Below are positions 38,227-50,432 of a DNA stretch of 64,000 nucleotides, piece after piece (the stretch's first letter is position 1; every line of letters begins with the position of its first letter). The notes below the pieces were generated by a model. It saw only the letters and a list, made by a program, of their open reading frames with translations. It searched no databases and was not told the DNA's origin. The translations under genes and the position numbers were made by a program. The DNA comes from Umbilicaria muhlenbergii (lineage: Eukaryota > Ascomycota > Lecanoromycetes > Umbilicariales > Umbilicariaceae), in NCBI GenBank assembly GCA_000611775.1, contig KK106984.1, positions 3,945,341 through 4,009,340 of the forward strand, given 5' to 3'.

Positions 38227-40420
38227 CTTAATTGACATGAAGTTGTTCTTGACATAAAGTCAGACAATTTTATCTTTGTACTCAGCTGATGCTCTCACTT
38301 TAGAGCATCAAAGGAAATCAGAATTCAGAATTTAAAATCACTTAAGAAATCATACAAGAATAACTCAAGTAAAAAAGATGTCTTTATTTTAAAGATAACA
38401 AAGATATTGAAACAGCTGACAAACTCAGTCACTCTGAACAAATGAACTGAAATTGAATTGAATTAAATTGAATCACTGAGACTCTGAGAGTCTGTGAATT
38501 AAACTGAGAAATCAAGTCTCAGGGAACCTCTTATGATCATGAAGTTTAAGAAATTCAACATAATGATAATAGAAGTTACTGCCTTTCAGATAATCATTCA
38601 TCAGAAAGAAACTCAACTATTTTTAATAATAATGTCAAAACTTGACAAGCAGTTAAGTGAACTGAAAGACAACATTCAACTGAATGAAATAAATGAAATG
38701 ACTGAAGATGAAAGAAGAGACTTGAGGATTAAAATGCTCAAGAAATTTCATGACTTCTTAAATGTATTTAACAAGAAAGCTGCTGAAGTACTTTTATTAA
38801 ATTGAACTTATAATCATAAGATTAAGATCAACTCAGATGAACTCTTACTTAAAAGTTAACTGTACCCTTTGTCACAGTACAAACTGAAAAAAATGAAGAA
38901 ATACCTTAAGGAGAACTTGCAGAAAGATTTCATTACCTTAAACAACACTCTTTATGCCTCACTTATTCTGTTCACTCAGAAGTTCAATGATGATCTATGA
39001 TTTTACATTGACTACTGAAAGCTTAATATTTTTCATAAAAAAGGACTGATACCTGTTACTGTTGATTAATGAGACATTGACTCACATGTCAGGCTGCAAG
39101 TTCATCACAAAGTTTAATATCATTGCAGCCTTTAATAAGCTTCACATGAATCTTAAAAGTGAAGATCTTATGATCTTCATTACATTAATGAGATCATATA
39201 AGTATCATGTGCTGCCTTTTGATCTTATGAACAGACTTGCATCATATCAGCATTATATGAATGACACTCTCTTGCTGTTTTTAAATGACTTTGTGTAAGC
39301 ATATCTTGATGACATCATCATCTACAGTAAGACCTGAAAGGAACATGTTGAGCATATTTAAATAATATTTGCAAGACTTCATGAAGCTGACTTGCAAGTG
39401 AACATAAAGAAGAGTGAATTTTTTATACAGAAATAATCTTTTTAAACTTATTAATGTCTACTGAAGAATTGAAGATAAATTCATGAAAAATCAAGATCAT
39501 TCTGAAATGAGCAATTTTAATCAGGCTTGTGAAAGTTTAATTCTTCATTAAATTTTATAACTTCTACTGCAGATTTATTAAGGAATTCTTAAAGATTATA
39601 TAATCTTTGACATGACTGATGCAGAAAGACATGCTGTTTAAATGAAATAAAGCATGTCAAACTACTTTTAACTTCTTAAAGAAATAAATGACTGAAGCCT
39701 CTGTGCTTAAGCATTTTGATTGAAATTATGAATTATATCTTGAGACTGACTCCTCTGATTACATCAACAGTGATGTGCTTTCACAGAAGAATGATGACAG
39801 TGTTTTACATTTAATCACATTTTATAACAAGAATTTATTACTCACTGAATGCAATTATGAGATCTATGACAAGGAATTATTAATAATAATTTATTACTTT
39901 AAATATTAAAGATCAGAGCTTGAGTTCTTTAATGTATTAATTAAAATCTTCACTGATCATAAAAGTCTTCAGCACTTTATGACAATCAAGAAATTAACAT
40001 GACATCAAGTATGATGAGCTGAAAAACTTTTCAAATTCAATTTCATAATAATCCCTCAACTTGAAAAACAGAACAGTAAAGTGAATGCTTTAACTTAAAT
40101 GACTGACTTCAAGCTGTCAGATGCTCAAGATGAATAAAAACAGTTTCAACAGATGACTCTGTTAACTTTAAAGAAGTTTTTTATATCATGTATTAATGCA
40201 CTTAAGGAACAAGTTGAGGTTAAAAATGAACTTGATGATGTTATTCAACCTCTCTTTGAATAAATTTAACAGGTCAACATAACTGATGAATGATGTTCTG
40301 AACTACAGACTGCTAAATTGAAAGGCAAAGAAAAATGTCATGAAATCACACTTCAAAACTGCTTCATATATGAAGGAGCCTTGTATCAGCATAAAGACTT
40401 ATAAGTTTCAATGAATGATT

Positions 40421-41484
40421 ACAGTGACTGTTGAGATGAGATGAGATTAAATTTTTAATCTCTGTCTCATCCTGATCCTGTCTCATCTCAATGATGATTT
40501 TTCAGTTTCATTTTGATTTTGTTGATAAAATGAGACAGGAATAGTTCTGTTGTCTTTGCATCATTAATACATCATGATGACAGTAACTTAAACCTAACCT
40601 AAAAAGACTTGATACAATATTACATTAAGATAAACATCATTTAAGGAGTCATCAGTTTACATTTCATAATAAATTGTTACATTTGATTGTTAAAACTGTT
40701 GAATTGAGTCTTAATATAATCTGCACATGACTAACTGTATCTACTGAACCAAAGCATCAAGTTCACTCATATATCACTTCACAAGTGTCAAATCCTTTGA
40801 CTGTATTGTGATACACTTGTCATGAATGACGGCAAGTTGAGTGTCTAGATAAAAGTTGAATTAGTATAACATTAAAAATAAGAGGTTAGAACTCTCACTT
40901 TTAAAGAAGAATATCATGTACTCTTTTACTGCTTCTTGCAGTGTCTTTAATGTGATACATTATATCTGAAAGCCTGTGTTCTCAGTAAGCATTATTTCAG
41001 TCATGATTTCATGAACAATTTTATTGAATGAGGCTTTTGAAATGAGGAGATCTGTTGACTTTTGATATTATTTAATTTCATGCAGCGCTTGAACTGTACA
41101 ATCATTAAGATAGATCATTAAAATTAATCATTACTATGCTGATATAACTTATCATCAGGCTGTGCAGCAGGTTTAAGCATTGTAAACTTTTCAGTTAAAT
41201 GTGAAGTTCTTACTGCTCTTGCAGCAGCATCAGCTGTTCTTCATGCATGAATATTAATATGATACTGTGCCAGGCGCTGTTGATAATTGATGATGAAAAT
41301 GACAGTGATGATGAGAGTGACTTGTGCATTAATTTTCTTCTTTCTAGAATTGACCTTGACCTTGACCTTGGCGTGTGCAGCATGAGTTGAATCAGCTTTT
41401 GCTTTTGCTTTTGTGACAGTCTTTTCATCAGTTACTGAGGCTTTTCAGGGTGCTTTGATTGTTATTTATTTCATTCATGTCATT
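40421..41484. other. Left subterminal region of hAT-L
   Basis: The first roughly 350 bp are shared, inverted, with the right part of hAT-S (about 60180-60525). A variant of the paired motif, on the opposite strand, lies at about 40673-40693. The rest up to the tandem arrays shows no recognised gene. Confidence 0.6.
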
Positions 41485-41765
41485 CTGAAATGTTAGAAAT
41501 GATCATTATGTTGAGAATACAGAATCTACATGTTATGAACTGATGATTTATTGTGATAATGAATGATGTTGAGATCATAATAAAGTGAGTGAAGGTGATT
41601 GTGAATGATGTTGAGATCACTGAAATGTTAAAAATGATCATTATATTGAGAACACAGAATCTACATGTTATGAACTGATGATTTATTATGATAATGAATG
41701 ATGTTGAGATCATAATAAAGTGAGTGAAGATGATTATGAATAATGTTGAGATCATAAAGTGAGTG
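41485..41765. repeat. 135-bp tandem repeat, about two units
   Basis: Units start at 41485 and 41620 with CTGAAATGTTA(G/A)AAATGATCATTAT and share CTACATGTTATGAACTGATG and AATGATGTTGAGATCA. A partial third unit ends near 41765. The minus-strand open frame across it is a product of the repeat. Confidence 0.85.
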
Positions 41766-42070
41766 AAGGTTGTGATGTTATTTCAATGTCATGTGCTTTT
41801 ATGTTAAGCTTAAAGTGTGCATTAATAAAATCATGTTGACATCATTTTCACCTCAAATTCCTGTCACCTCTCATCTCAATCATTTACATTTTTATAAATT
41901 ATTTATCTCTTGACCTGCAAGCAGTCTTCTCATCAGTCATTGAATGCACATCTTTTACTCATGATATTTCATGTCCTGACCTTTGTGATGAGCCTCATGA
42001 CTCTCATGATGCATGTTTTAACTTTTATGATTAGTTAGCTCAGTCTGCTTTATTAAGAATGAGTGTTACT

Positions 42071-42490
42071 CCTGTTGAAGAAGGCTTCATTAATGAGTTT
42101 TAACTTCTTTTATTAAAAAAATGATATAATGATCTGTTGATTAATTATACATGACAGGCCTTGTAGAACTCTCATTATCATCAGCTTAAAAAAGTGATTC
42201 TCAAGCTACCTCTGTTGCAGAAGTCTTCACTAATGAGTTTTAACATTTCTTATTTTAACAAGATGTTATAATGATTTATTGACTGATTATACATGATAAG
42301 TCTTGTAGAACTCCCCTCATCATCAGTTCATGTGAGCAACTTATATGTTATACCTGTTGCAGAAGTCTTCATTAATGAGTTTTAACATTTTTTATTATAA
42401 CAAGATGTTATAATAATTTATTGATTGATTATACATGACAAGCCTTGCTGAACACTCCTCATCATCAGTGCAAGTGAGTGAGTCCCTCAT
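42071..42490. repeat. About 141-bp tandem repeat, three units
   Basis: Units begin at 42071, 42211 and 42353. Each contains CTTCA(T/C)TAATGAGTTTTAAC, a TTATAATGAT(C/T) core, GATTATACATGA and ends near CTCATCATCAG. Each unit includes one half of the TAATGAT motif found elsewhere in hAT-L. Confidence 0.85.
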
Positions 42491-44037
42491 GATAACATCA
42501 TCAATGAAAAAACACGCTCATACAGTGCAATCTGATGATGAGAATGTGCAAACTGAGTAAATTTTAAACTCTTCAACATCCTCTGTTCTTACTACCCTTC
42601 ATAAGCCGCGCACAAAGTGAATAAAGACTGAAGTGAATAATGATATTAGCAGTTTTCAAACAAAGATCAGTAGGTATTCTAATGATCTATTGTAATGAAA
42701 TCATTAATCATGCATTCTTAGCGCTCAAAACACTTAATAGGTATACAAAACCTTCAATTTACATTAAAGGTGAAGAAGGAATGTTCATAGCAGAAAAGAT
42801 TCAAGCAAAAGCAGCTGTCAAGACAGCAAACAGAATCATTGAAGTACTTATGAAAAACCTCACAGATTTCAGCCTGAAAAAGACTGTTGACTCATACTTC
42901 ACAACATCTTGAAAGGTGATTGAAGCATGTGAATTTCATCATGAGAGAATGCAAGATCTTGATGAAGCAGTGTTATTAAAAACTGATGATCATGATCAAG
43001 CTGCTATCTTTTAAGCTAAGAAAAAGCTAAGGCTTACTGATGCATGAAAAGTCATCAACTCAGCAGATTAAAAGATTATGAAAGAGAAGTATTAATTAAA
43101 TGTTCTGACAGATCATTTTAATACTGATGAAAGTGATATGTGTTTTTCTTTCTACATTTTGATTCAGGAATCAACTCACAAATGATAATTAAATTCTTTC
43201 AAGTGCAACATGAGCAACAGCTGTATCATGCAGCATATTAAGCACAACAGGAAGAGGAACAGAAGTGTGTAAAAATTTTTAATATAATAAAAATATTAAA
43301 AAAAGACTCTGAATCTGCATCTGAGCTGTTTATCTTTATGATAATATTATAATGATCTCTTGTAATGATCATGCATGCTTATGACTATGCAGGATTCAAA
43401 AGATGATGAATATCAGAGAGTTGTCATCATCAGACTTGTCATCTCTGTGAAGTGTTATGAATGAATTACTTGAATCAATGATCTTCAAGACTTAATTGAT
43501 GCTGAAGATTTTAACTCAACTGACATCATGAGAAAGTTCTGTAAGCAGATTATGAACTCAGATCATATTAAAGATTCAGAAGAGTAATCAGTGCAGGTTT
43601 TTTACATTTTAATGTTTCATTATAATGATATTTATTTAAAACTGTTTAATTATCTGTACTCTGCTCTGAGACAACAGGTTCTGAAGGAGGATGTTATCAT
43701 AATTATTAACTTATAAGTCAAGATAATTCATACAGAGTCATTTGAAGCATACTTTAATGAGAATGATTAAATGTTTAATTTCATAATCAAAGAGTCATTC
43801 AAAATTCTTAAAGAGGATGATAATGAGGATGATGTTAATCTTCCCTCAATTATTATAAGCTCTGATGACTTCATTCAGCATCTTGAAGCTGTTTTTACCC
43901 CTGATGACAATAATATCCTCATAGAGAGTGAGGTAACTACAGGATATGAGAAGAAAAAGCTTGAGAATAAAAATGTGAATAATGCAAATGCAGGTGATGC
44001 AAATGCAGATGATGCAGATGATGTAGATGATGAGTAA
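42480..44037 (+). pseudogene. Unrecognised coding block carried by hAT-L
   Basis: A coding-like series upstream of the transposase. Part 1 (about 42640-43012) is Lys/Glu-rich and predicted helical (KGEEGMFIAEKIQAKAAV, later HHERMQDLDEAV). Then come NSAD and KEKY pieces (about 43050-43140), and a final acidic open stretch (43771-44037, ATG at 43771) ending in an Asp/Ala-rich tail. One or two introns are plausible around the paired TAATGAT motif (about 43325-43390). The frame is interrupted by several TGA and TAA triplets. I do not recognise the family. It could be an accessory protein of the transposon, captured host sequence, or an N-terminal partner of the transposase. Confidence 0.5.
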
Positions 44038-44454
44038 GTGAATGAATCAAAGTCTGAATCTTAATGAAGTAAACAAGCATTATCTGACATGATCAGACAT
44101 TTTTAAGGATGTTGACTGTTCAATAAACATTAAATGCATCAATCAGACTGTGTGATTTGTCAGATGATATTAATCATCATAATCATACATTAAAATTCCT
44201 TTTTCAGAATAGTTTAGTCTTTAGTTCAATGCATGTATGTACTTTTTTAATTAAGTGATTAAAATTCAAGCTCTGCTTAAATAAATTATTTGATTCAAAG
44301 GGCTTTCTGTATTCTCATACTCTTTAACATCATTATTCATCTTAAGACAGCATAATTTTCTCACAATTTACTCTTACTTCTGAAGATGATTAAGTTTCAG
44401 CTTCACAGTCAACTTCTGCTGATCTTTTATTTATTATTAAATCATCATCAGCAT
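44038..44454. other. Gap between the two coding blocks of hAT-L
   Basis: About 420 bp of AT-rich sequence with no recognised open frame. It would contain the end of the upstream gene and the promoter of the transposase. Confidence 0.45.
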
Positions 44455-46760
44455 GTCTTTTATGAAACAGAAAGAATGATTATGTTCTTTAAATCTTTAA
44501 GTTTCATGATGAATTCAAAGAGTGGTGAGAGAGAATAAAATGAGGTCAGGATACACTCAAGAAGATGATAAGATACAAGTCTGTTCTCTGAGATAATACA
44601 AAGTGAAAGGCTCTGCTGTGAGCATCATATCATGAGGCTGCTGAAATTAAAACTGAGAAGCCTGCTGTTATCTGTAAACTTTGTGAGAAAGTTCTGAAAC
44701 ATCTTAATCTTAATGATACAGAGAGCAATGATATGACAAAGCATATCAGCATCAAAAATTGTGAAGTGAATTAAACAGAGCAGATGATTCTTTCTTAATT
44801 ATTACAAAAAGTACTGACTTCTTTAAACCTCTGTTATAATGATTTATTTTAATGATATGACTTCAGTTCATCAACTCTGTACTCATTAAGCCCGCATTTA
44901 ACAGATTTACACAAGAAGCCTTTGAGGATCAACTTATTTAAATAATTCTTAACCTCAATATGTCTTTCTGCTCAGTTGAACATTCCTCATTTTTATGCTT
45001 GCTTGATTTTCTTTAATCTGATGTTGAGATTTTTCATCAAATCAAGTTCTCTCACCTTGTCAAGAAGTGAGCAAAGGAACTTAAATAAATTATGTTAATA
45101 AAATTAAAATCAAGGATGAAAGTTTCTTTAACACTTAACTGTTGAACAAGTTCAAATAACCTTGCATTCCTTGACATCACTGATTACTTCATAAATGATA
45201 ATTAAGATTATCATGAAGTTCTTCTTGAGTTTTCTCCTCTTCACGGTAAGCATACAGGGAAGAATTTAACAAAGGTGATAATGAATGTACTTGATAATTA
45301 TAAGCTTCTGAATAAGCTCCTTGCTATCACAGCTGACAATGCCTTAAACAATGAAACATTATACATGAAGCTGACATCACTGCTATGAAAATGAAAGATT
45401 CATTGAAATGAAGACATGAATATTATCAACTGCATGACACATGTCTTTCAATTATTCATCAACACACTACTACACTCACTTAAAGTGTCAGCAAACAATG
45501 ACAATCCTACAAAGAAGTGAGATGTCAAAACACTGAGTTAATTAAAAGAGATGCATGAGAAGGATAAAGATTTTAATTTTACATTTCAAAAGGTTTTAAT
45601 CTTTCTAATGATATATTATAATGATCAATTAACTTTGCGTTCAAGTCCGTGCATTAGTCATTGCAGTCAACTCATCATCACAATAACTTGAGAGATATAA
45701 AGTCACTCAGATTAATACACTTCCTCATTTGCAGAAGGACTTAATTGAAGATGTTGTGACAAGATGAAACAATTCTTTCTTCATGCTTAAATGAGCATAT
45801 GAGATGCGTGAGTTCAGCAGAGAATAAATAAAAGAGAAAAAGTTTATATGATGAGTTCTGATACTCAGTGACATTAAATGAGAGCAAGTCAGGTATCTCA
45901 TCAGTTTATTATAATCATTTCAAAGCTTTACAGATGTGCTGAGAGTGACAGATCAATTAAACATTTTTTGCACTTAAATCACTTATAATGAACTTTTCAA
46001 TCATTTAGAGTGACAGTGTCAAGAAGTTTAAAAATTTAAACTCAAATAATCTTTTAGTCTGCAGGAGGCCATTGCAGCGGCAAAGAATAAACTTTCAACA
46101 TATTATGAGTGAACATATAATGAGTGAGAAGTGTTGTTTGCAGTAAGTGCCTGCCTTGATTCTTCTTCAAAGCTTGATTTGTTCAAGGTAAGTAGTCAAC
46201 ATTTTTAATGATTTATTGTAATGATTTTAAACTTTATATTCTAATCATTACTGCAGGGCACTGAATGAGACTCTGAAAATTATGCACAATATCAACAAGA
46301 GTTCCTTGATTATTATGAAGTAAATTATCAAGAACAGAAGATTATTCAGTATCAATCATGACAATCTGCACTTTTTAGCATGATGAAGAAATCTCTGAAG
46401 AGTGTTTTTCTAGCTTCAAGGAGTTTCATGCTTCAGAGATTAAAAGAGATGAAAAATTATTAAGAAAGTGAAGCCTCATGATACTTTAATAAAATGAAAT
46501 TAAAGCATGACAACATTCTTCTTCTATGAAAACAGCTGAAGATCAGTAAGCCTGTCTTATCACAAATAACAAAGGACATTCTTGCTATATCAGTAATTAA
46601 TGTAGATGTGAAGCGCCTTTTTTTCATGACATGAGATGTTGTTATTTATCATTGAAGTCACTTCAACTCAGACACTATATCTGACATCATGATAATCAAA
46701 AAATGTGACACTACTCACATTCATGATATGGTGACACATGAGGAAGATATATAATAATAT
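44455..46760 (+). pseudogene. hAT-family transposase with BED zinc finger
   Basis: DNA transposase of the hAT superfamily. N-terminal BED finger: C-x2-C-x19-H-x5-C, with cysteines at 44673 and 44682, His at 44742 and Cys at 44760 (CKLCEKV ... MTKHISIKNCE). Middle: a catalytic-region block including LTLNC and NNLAFLDITDYFINDN (about 45129-45200), then the segment with HEYYQLHDTC-type residues (about 45410). C-terminal dimerisation region at about 46600-46760, including an HLNSDTIS-type stretch (about 46650) and TFMIW. At least one intron is convincing (46188-46256). Numerous stops, many of them TGA at expected Trp positions, make it inactive. Confidence 0.8.
46188..46256 (+). other. Spliceosomal intron in hAT-L transposase
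   Basis: Donor GTAAGT at 46188, branch-like CTAATC at about 46241 and acceptor CTGCAG ending 46256: a 69-bp intron of normal fungal size. It encloses a TAATGAT-N6-TAATGAT pair (46206-46225). Confidence 0.7.
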
Positions 46761-47411
46761 ACTCAAGATGATTGATCTCCTCCTGCAAATGAACTCACCC
46801 TTAATGATCAAGAATGCAAAACACAATAAGTGAATATAAATGATGCTGAGAGTCTTACTCACATTTCTTTATCACATGATGAAGGTAATGCATCAAATAT
46901 CAGACATAAAGATAAAGGAGAATATATGTCAACACATAAAAAAGAAAAACAATGAGTCATTAAAGTATTTAAGTATGTTACTTAATGTAATATATTGTTG
47001 TCTGTCTAATAAAGCAGTGATACTGAGGAGTTAATGAATGAGAATTATAATATAAATGAGCTGAATAATGATAAGCTTTGAGCATTATCATTTAATATTA
47101 ATCATATGAGGTCACCTGCAAAGCTACAGAATGTTGCTGATGTAACTGAAGATTTAAATGAGCTATCAATTCTATCAGGTCAGCATGATAAATCATTAAG
47201 CTTAAATTTCATACTCATGAAAACATCAATCAGCTCAGGAGCAAGACTAGAATATGTTTTAAATAACAAGAGACAGCTGCAAAGAAAACAGCTAAGATTA
47301 AAGTCATTAAAATAAATTGATAATCTAGATTGTTATAATGAATTATTACAATGTATTAATTTCCCTGTGTCTGAATTAACCTTTCCCCGTGTCTCAAAAC
47401 CACTGACAGTC

Positions 47412-47432
47412 ATATATAAAAAGTCACGTGAC
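47412..47432. promoter_or_regulatory. TATATAAA next to GTCACGTGAC palindrome
   Basis: The TATATAAA at 47412-47419 lies beside the 10-bp palindrome GTCACGTGAC (47423-47432), an E-box core. The same pair occurs in hAT-S at 59895-59918. The CG is kept in both copies. Possible promoter or protein-binding site in the right subterminal region; no function is shown. Confidence 0.4.
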
Positions 47433-47589
47433 TGAGATCCTGCTGAGATTAAGAAACAGAATGAGATGAGACTTCTGTTTTAATCTTAAGAAATGAGATT
47501 ACTGTTTAATTTTATATCTTGTCTCATCTCATTCTGTCTCTTCATTTTAAACTGAGACTCCCGTCCTGATGGTCACCCTCAGAATGATG

Positions 47590-48955
47590 AATTGATTTTG
47601 AAATTAATTCAGGAAGTGCATGTTCTCCTGTTAAATAAACATAAAGACATCAACTGAACAGTGAAATTAATCAAGTGATATTATCACTGATCAGGTATGT
47701 GAAAGATGATGAATTAATATATTCAAAATTGTTATGAGTGCAAATGTTTGAAATCCTTAAAGGATCAGAAGAATGAGTTATTCAATTTACTCCTCATTTC
47801 AAAACAATGATGACTTGACATTTTAATGAATTTCATCACAGAATTATTTATGATGAAGGTTGAGAAAAATGTGATACTCAATGTCATGAACAGATTATCA
47901 AAGAAACATCATTACATCATTTATACATCTGATGATAATGATATGATGACTGAGAAGACTCTGAATATGCTGATTTATTAAATATATTGATTACATGAAA
48001 TGTCAGCTTCAATTGTTTCTGACTGCAGATCACAATTTATCTCAACAATGTGAAATTTTTTTTGCAAATGCATGAAAATACAGGTTAACTTATTAATTGC
48101 ATTTCACTCTGAAACAGATGATCAGATAAAATGAGTGAATTAAAATGTTAAAACCTTCTTACAAACTTACATCAATGAGATGCAGGATGACTGAGACACA
48201 TGATTATTAATGATTAAGTTCATGAATAACAATATTGACTCTGCTGTAATTATATTGTCATCTTTCTTTATGAATCATGAATTTTATTCATGAATGAGTT
48301 TTGAACCTGACCTGATAATATATAAAATGACTCATCAACATCTACAGGCATGAAGTGCTGAAGAATTAATTGTGAAGATGAATGAGATACTTGCATTCAC
48401 AAAGCAGCATCTCACAGGAGCTCAGAAAGCAATGTTGAAATAAATAAATTAATATCAAAAGAATATGAATTATGAAGTTGAAGACATGATGTTCTTGAGC
48501 TTAAAGAACATTAAGACTTAAAGATTATTAAAGAAGTTGAATGATAAAATACTTAAGTCATTCAAGATTGTCAAGAAAGTAAAAAGAGCATTTCAATTAA
48601 AACCTTTAAAAATAATGTTGATTCATGATATGTTTTACTCAAACTTTCTGTAAAGAGCTGTCATAAACTCACTGTCAAGACAAAAGCAAACTTCATCATC
48701 ATTAATAATTATGAAAAATCAAGAAGAATGAGAAGTTGATGAAATCTTAAATTCAAGACTCTTTGAACAAGGAAAACACTTACAATATTAAATGAAATGA
48801 CATAACTGAGATAGAAACCTTGAATGATACAACATGAATAATAATCAGTTTGAAAACTGCAAGGATCTCATATGAGAATATCATTAGAAAAATTTAATGA
48901 AGCTGAGCTCATAACACAAGTGATGCAGGCATCACTTTGAAAAAGAGAAAAATAA
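47590..48955 (+). pseudogene. GypG integrase relic
   Basis: Downstream of hAT-L, the Gypsy frame resumes with the pre-integrase linker, then the integrase core (ASIVSDCRSQF at about 48010 and AFHSETDDQ at about 48100) and the conserved INEMQDD and MNHEF segments, ending with LTGAQKAML (about 48415-48445). Integrase joins cDNA to chromosomes in intact relatives. Decayed. Confidence 0.75.
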
Positions 48956-49105
48956 TGTGACAATCATACTTAAAGTTTAACATCAGTCTTATGCTTAAGT
49001 GAGTTATTTATTTATATTACACAAATTCTGTATCTTCTTCATCCTTTAGTTTAAAATCTTAATTTATTAATACTCATATAACTCACTTTATGCTTGATCT
49101 TGACA
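48956..49105 (+). repeat. 3' LTR of GypG (LTR-2)
   Basis: 150 bp, TGTGACAATCATAC...GATCTTGACA, followed by TSD AACAG and then GypF integrase sequence. Confidence 0.9.
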
Positions 49106-49110
49106 AACAG

Positions 49111-49852
49111 GCTTTGAATGAATCAACTGAATAAGTCTTAAATAAAACTTTAAATGAATTGATTATCTGTTATGTGAAAGCAGATGATTTCTGTCAGGAA
49201 ATTTTAAACTTATTATAAATTAAGACAAGATATTTAATAAAAATCTCTCTCAATGACTGCACTGAGAACACAAATTGACTGCTTTATTAAAAATGTATAT
49301 GAGTCTCAGATGTTGATAATGATCTGAATTAAAATAAATTATGATGATAATTAATTTAAAAAGCTCATGAACAGCTGACAGTAAAACATATTAAACATTA
49401 AAAGACTTTAAAATTACTTGCATGCTTCTACTACTGACCTTGAATGAACTGAACAATAAGTCATTTTGTTTAAAATTGCCACATTTCCTGCTGAATAAAG
49501 AACATAAATAAGCAGTATCAAGAAGTTCTGAAATTACTTTCAATTTTAAGTCATTCATGACAAGATATTTCACTCAACTTGATTATTAAATTACTTGAAA
49601 GTGAAGGATTCAACACAATCCTGATAATCATTTACAGATTAATTAAAGAAAGACATTATATCTCTTGCTCAACAGATAAAGAAGAGAGAACATTAATTAA
49701 ATACATTACTGAACTTTTGCTTCATAATGTATGAAGATTTCATAAATTATCACAGACAATTACATCAGACTGAGGATCACAATTTGTAATATTACTTTGA
49801 AAATACCTGTGTGAATGACTTTGAATCAGATTGAAACCTTTAATCACTTTTT
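49111..49852 (+). pseudogene. GypF integrase relic, first part
   Basis: Runs from the zinc-binding region through the core (ILIIIYRLIKERHYI at about 49621, TITSD at about 49757) and stops at the ATTCT target duplication of GypH. The remainder of the core and the C-terminal domain continue at 56185. Decayed. Confidence 0.7.
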
Positions 49853-49857
49853 ATTCT

Positions 49858-50145
49858 TATTATGACTTAGCCAGGACAGTACTTGAAAGTATGCATTTAC
49901 AGTGAACAGCTGATACTGATTGAGCTGTTCAGAGTGATTGAGGATTTAATCATTATGATCACCTCAATCACATGAGTCTCCTAGAGTTTATATAATCACA
50001 GGTAGATTCATAGTTAGAAGCTCATGCTCAACTCATGTATTAAAGATAATCTACTAGTTCTATCTTCTAAGTTTTATTCAATCATGATATCAATAGTTCA
50101 GTGAATGACAATATTACTTCAGTCATTATGACATCATCTGTTACA
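49858..50145 (+). repeat. 5' LTR of GypH (LTR-3)
   Basis: 288 bp ending TGTTACA. Shares with 55835-56179 the segments AGACAGTACTTGAAAGTA-like, ATCACATGAGTCTCCTAGAG and CACAGGTAGATTCATAGTTA. Confidence 0.9.
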
Positions 50146-50201
50146 CTTTGAGCATCAACCTACAAGGTATCAGTCATGCAATGAATTAATTCACTGATCT
50201 C

Positions 50202-50432
50202 ATGATGTTTAAATCCTCTGATAAAGAAGAATCAGTTACTGAATGCTTCTTTGACAAAGTAATTCAAGTTAAGATCCTGTTACCAGATAAGTTTCTTGAT
50301 GAGAGAAGATTATTAAATTCATTTTTCACTCAGCTTGACATGTACCTGCAGTTCAACAAGTCTTTATTCATGTTAAAATCAGAGAAGGTGTTGTTCACCT
50401 CTTCATTTCTGAAGTTAAATGCTTTGAACTGA
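50202..50432 (+). pseudogene. GypH Gag N-terminal fragment
   Basis: An open stretch of 76 residues beginning at ATG 50202, shortly after the 5' LTR, with the LNSFFTQLDMYLQF segment typical of the start of fungal Gypsy capsid regions. It is a piece of the decayed Gag, not a separate gene. Confidence 0.7.

Larger units (their letters stand above)
40421..47581 (+). mobile_element. Large autonomous-type hAT transposon with cargo-like block (hAT-L)
   Basis: A 7161-bp DNA transposon inserted in GypG between RNase H and integrase. Termini resemble one another imperfectly (left ACAGTGACTG..., right complement TGAGGGTGACC...), and both ends are shared with hAT-S (59782-60525). Contents from left: subterminal region, 135-bp and 141-bp tandem arrays, an unrecognised coding block (about 42480-44037), an intergenic gap and a BED-finger hAT transposase (about 44455-46760), then a subterminal region with a GTCACGTGAC palindrome. 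A paired TAATGAT motif recurs throughout. Stops occur in both genes. It is younger than GypG, into which it inserted. Confidence 0.85.
40413..47589. repeat. 8-bp TSD pair of hAT-L
   Basis: GAATGATT (40413-40420) and GAATGATG (47582-47589) flank the element, matching at 7 of 8 positions. Eight bp is the hAT target-site length. Confidence 0.75.
35982..49105 (+). mobile_element. Ty3/Gypsy element with 150-bp LTRs (GypG)
   Basis: LTRs of exactly 150 bp (35982-36131 and 48956-49105) with TG...CA ends and a perfect 5-bp TSD AACAG (35977-35981 and 49106-49110). Order: leader, Gag (about 36400-37520), protease (about 37849-38226), RT (about 38690-39470), RNase H (about 39690-40050), then the 7.16-kb hAT-L, then integrase (about 47590-48480) with a C-terminal tail. 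Without the hAT the element is about 5.96 kb, a normal Gypsy length. It is inserted in GypF between RNase H and integrase. Structure complete, coding broken many times. Confidence 0.9.

Noticed and set aside
41210-41428. Arg/Ser-rich minus-strand open frame.
   Set aside because: Low-complexity antisense of a Ser/Leu-type repeat region; no start context, no domain and surrounded by tandem repeats.
41480-41755. Minus-strand 91-residue open frame with hydrophobic repeats.
   Set aside because: It is a by-product of the 135-bp tandem repeat inside hAT-L.
46668-46862. Minus-strand open frame near the end of the hAT-L transposase as a gene driven by the nearby E-box and TATATA pair.
   Set aside because: It is antisense to the recognised transposase C-terminus and has no motif of its own.
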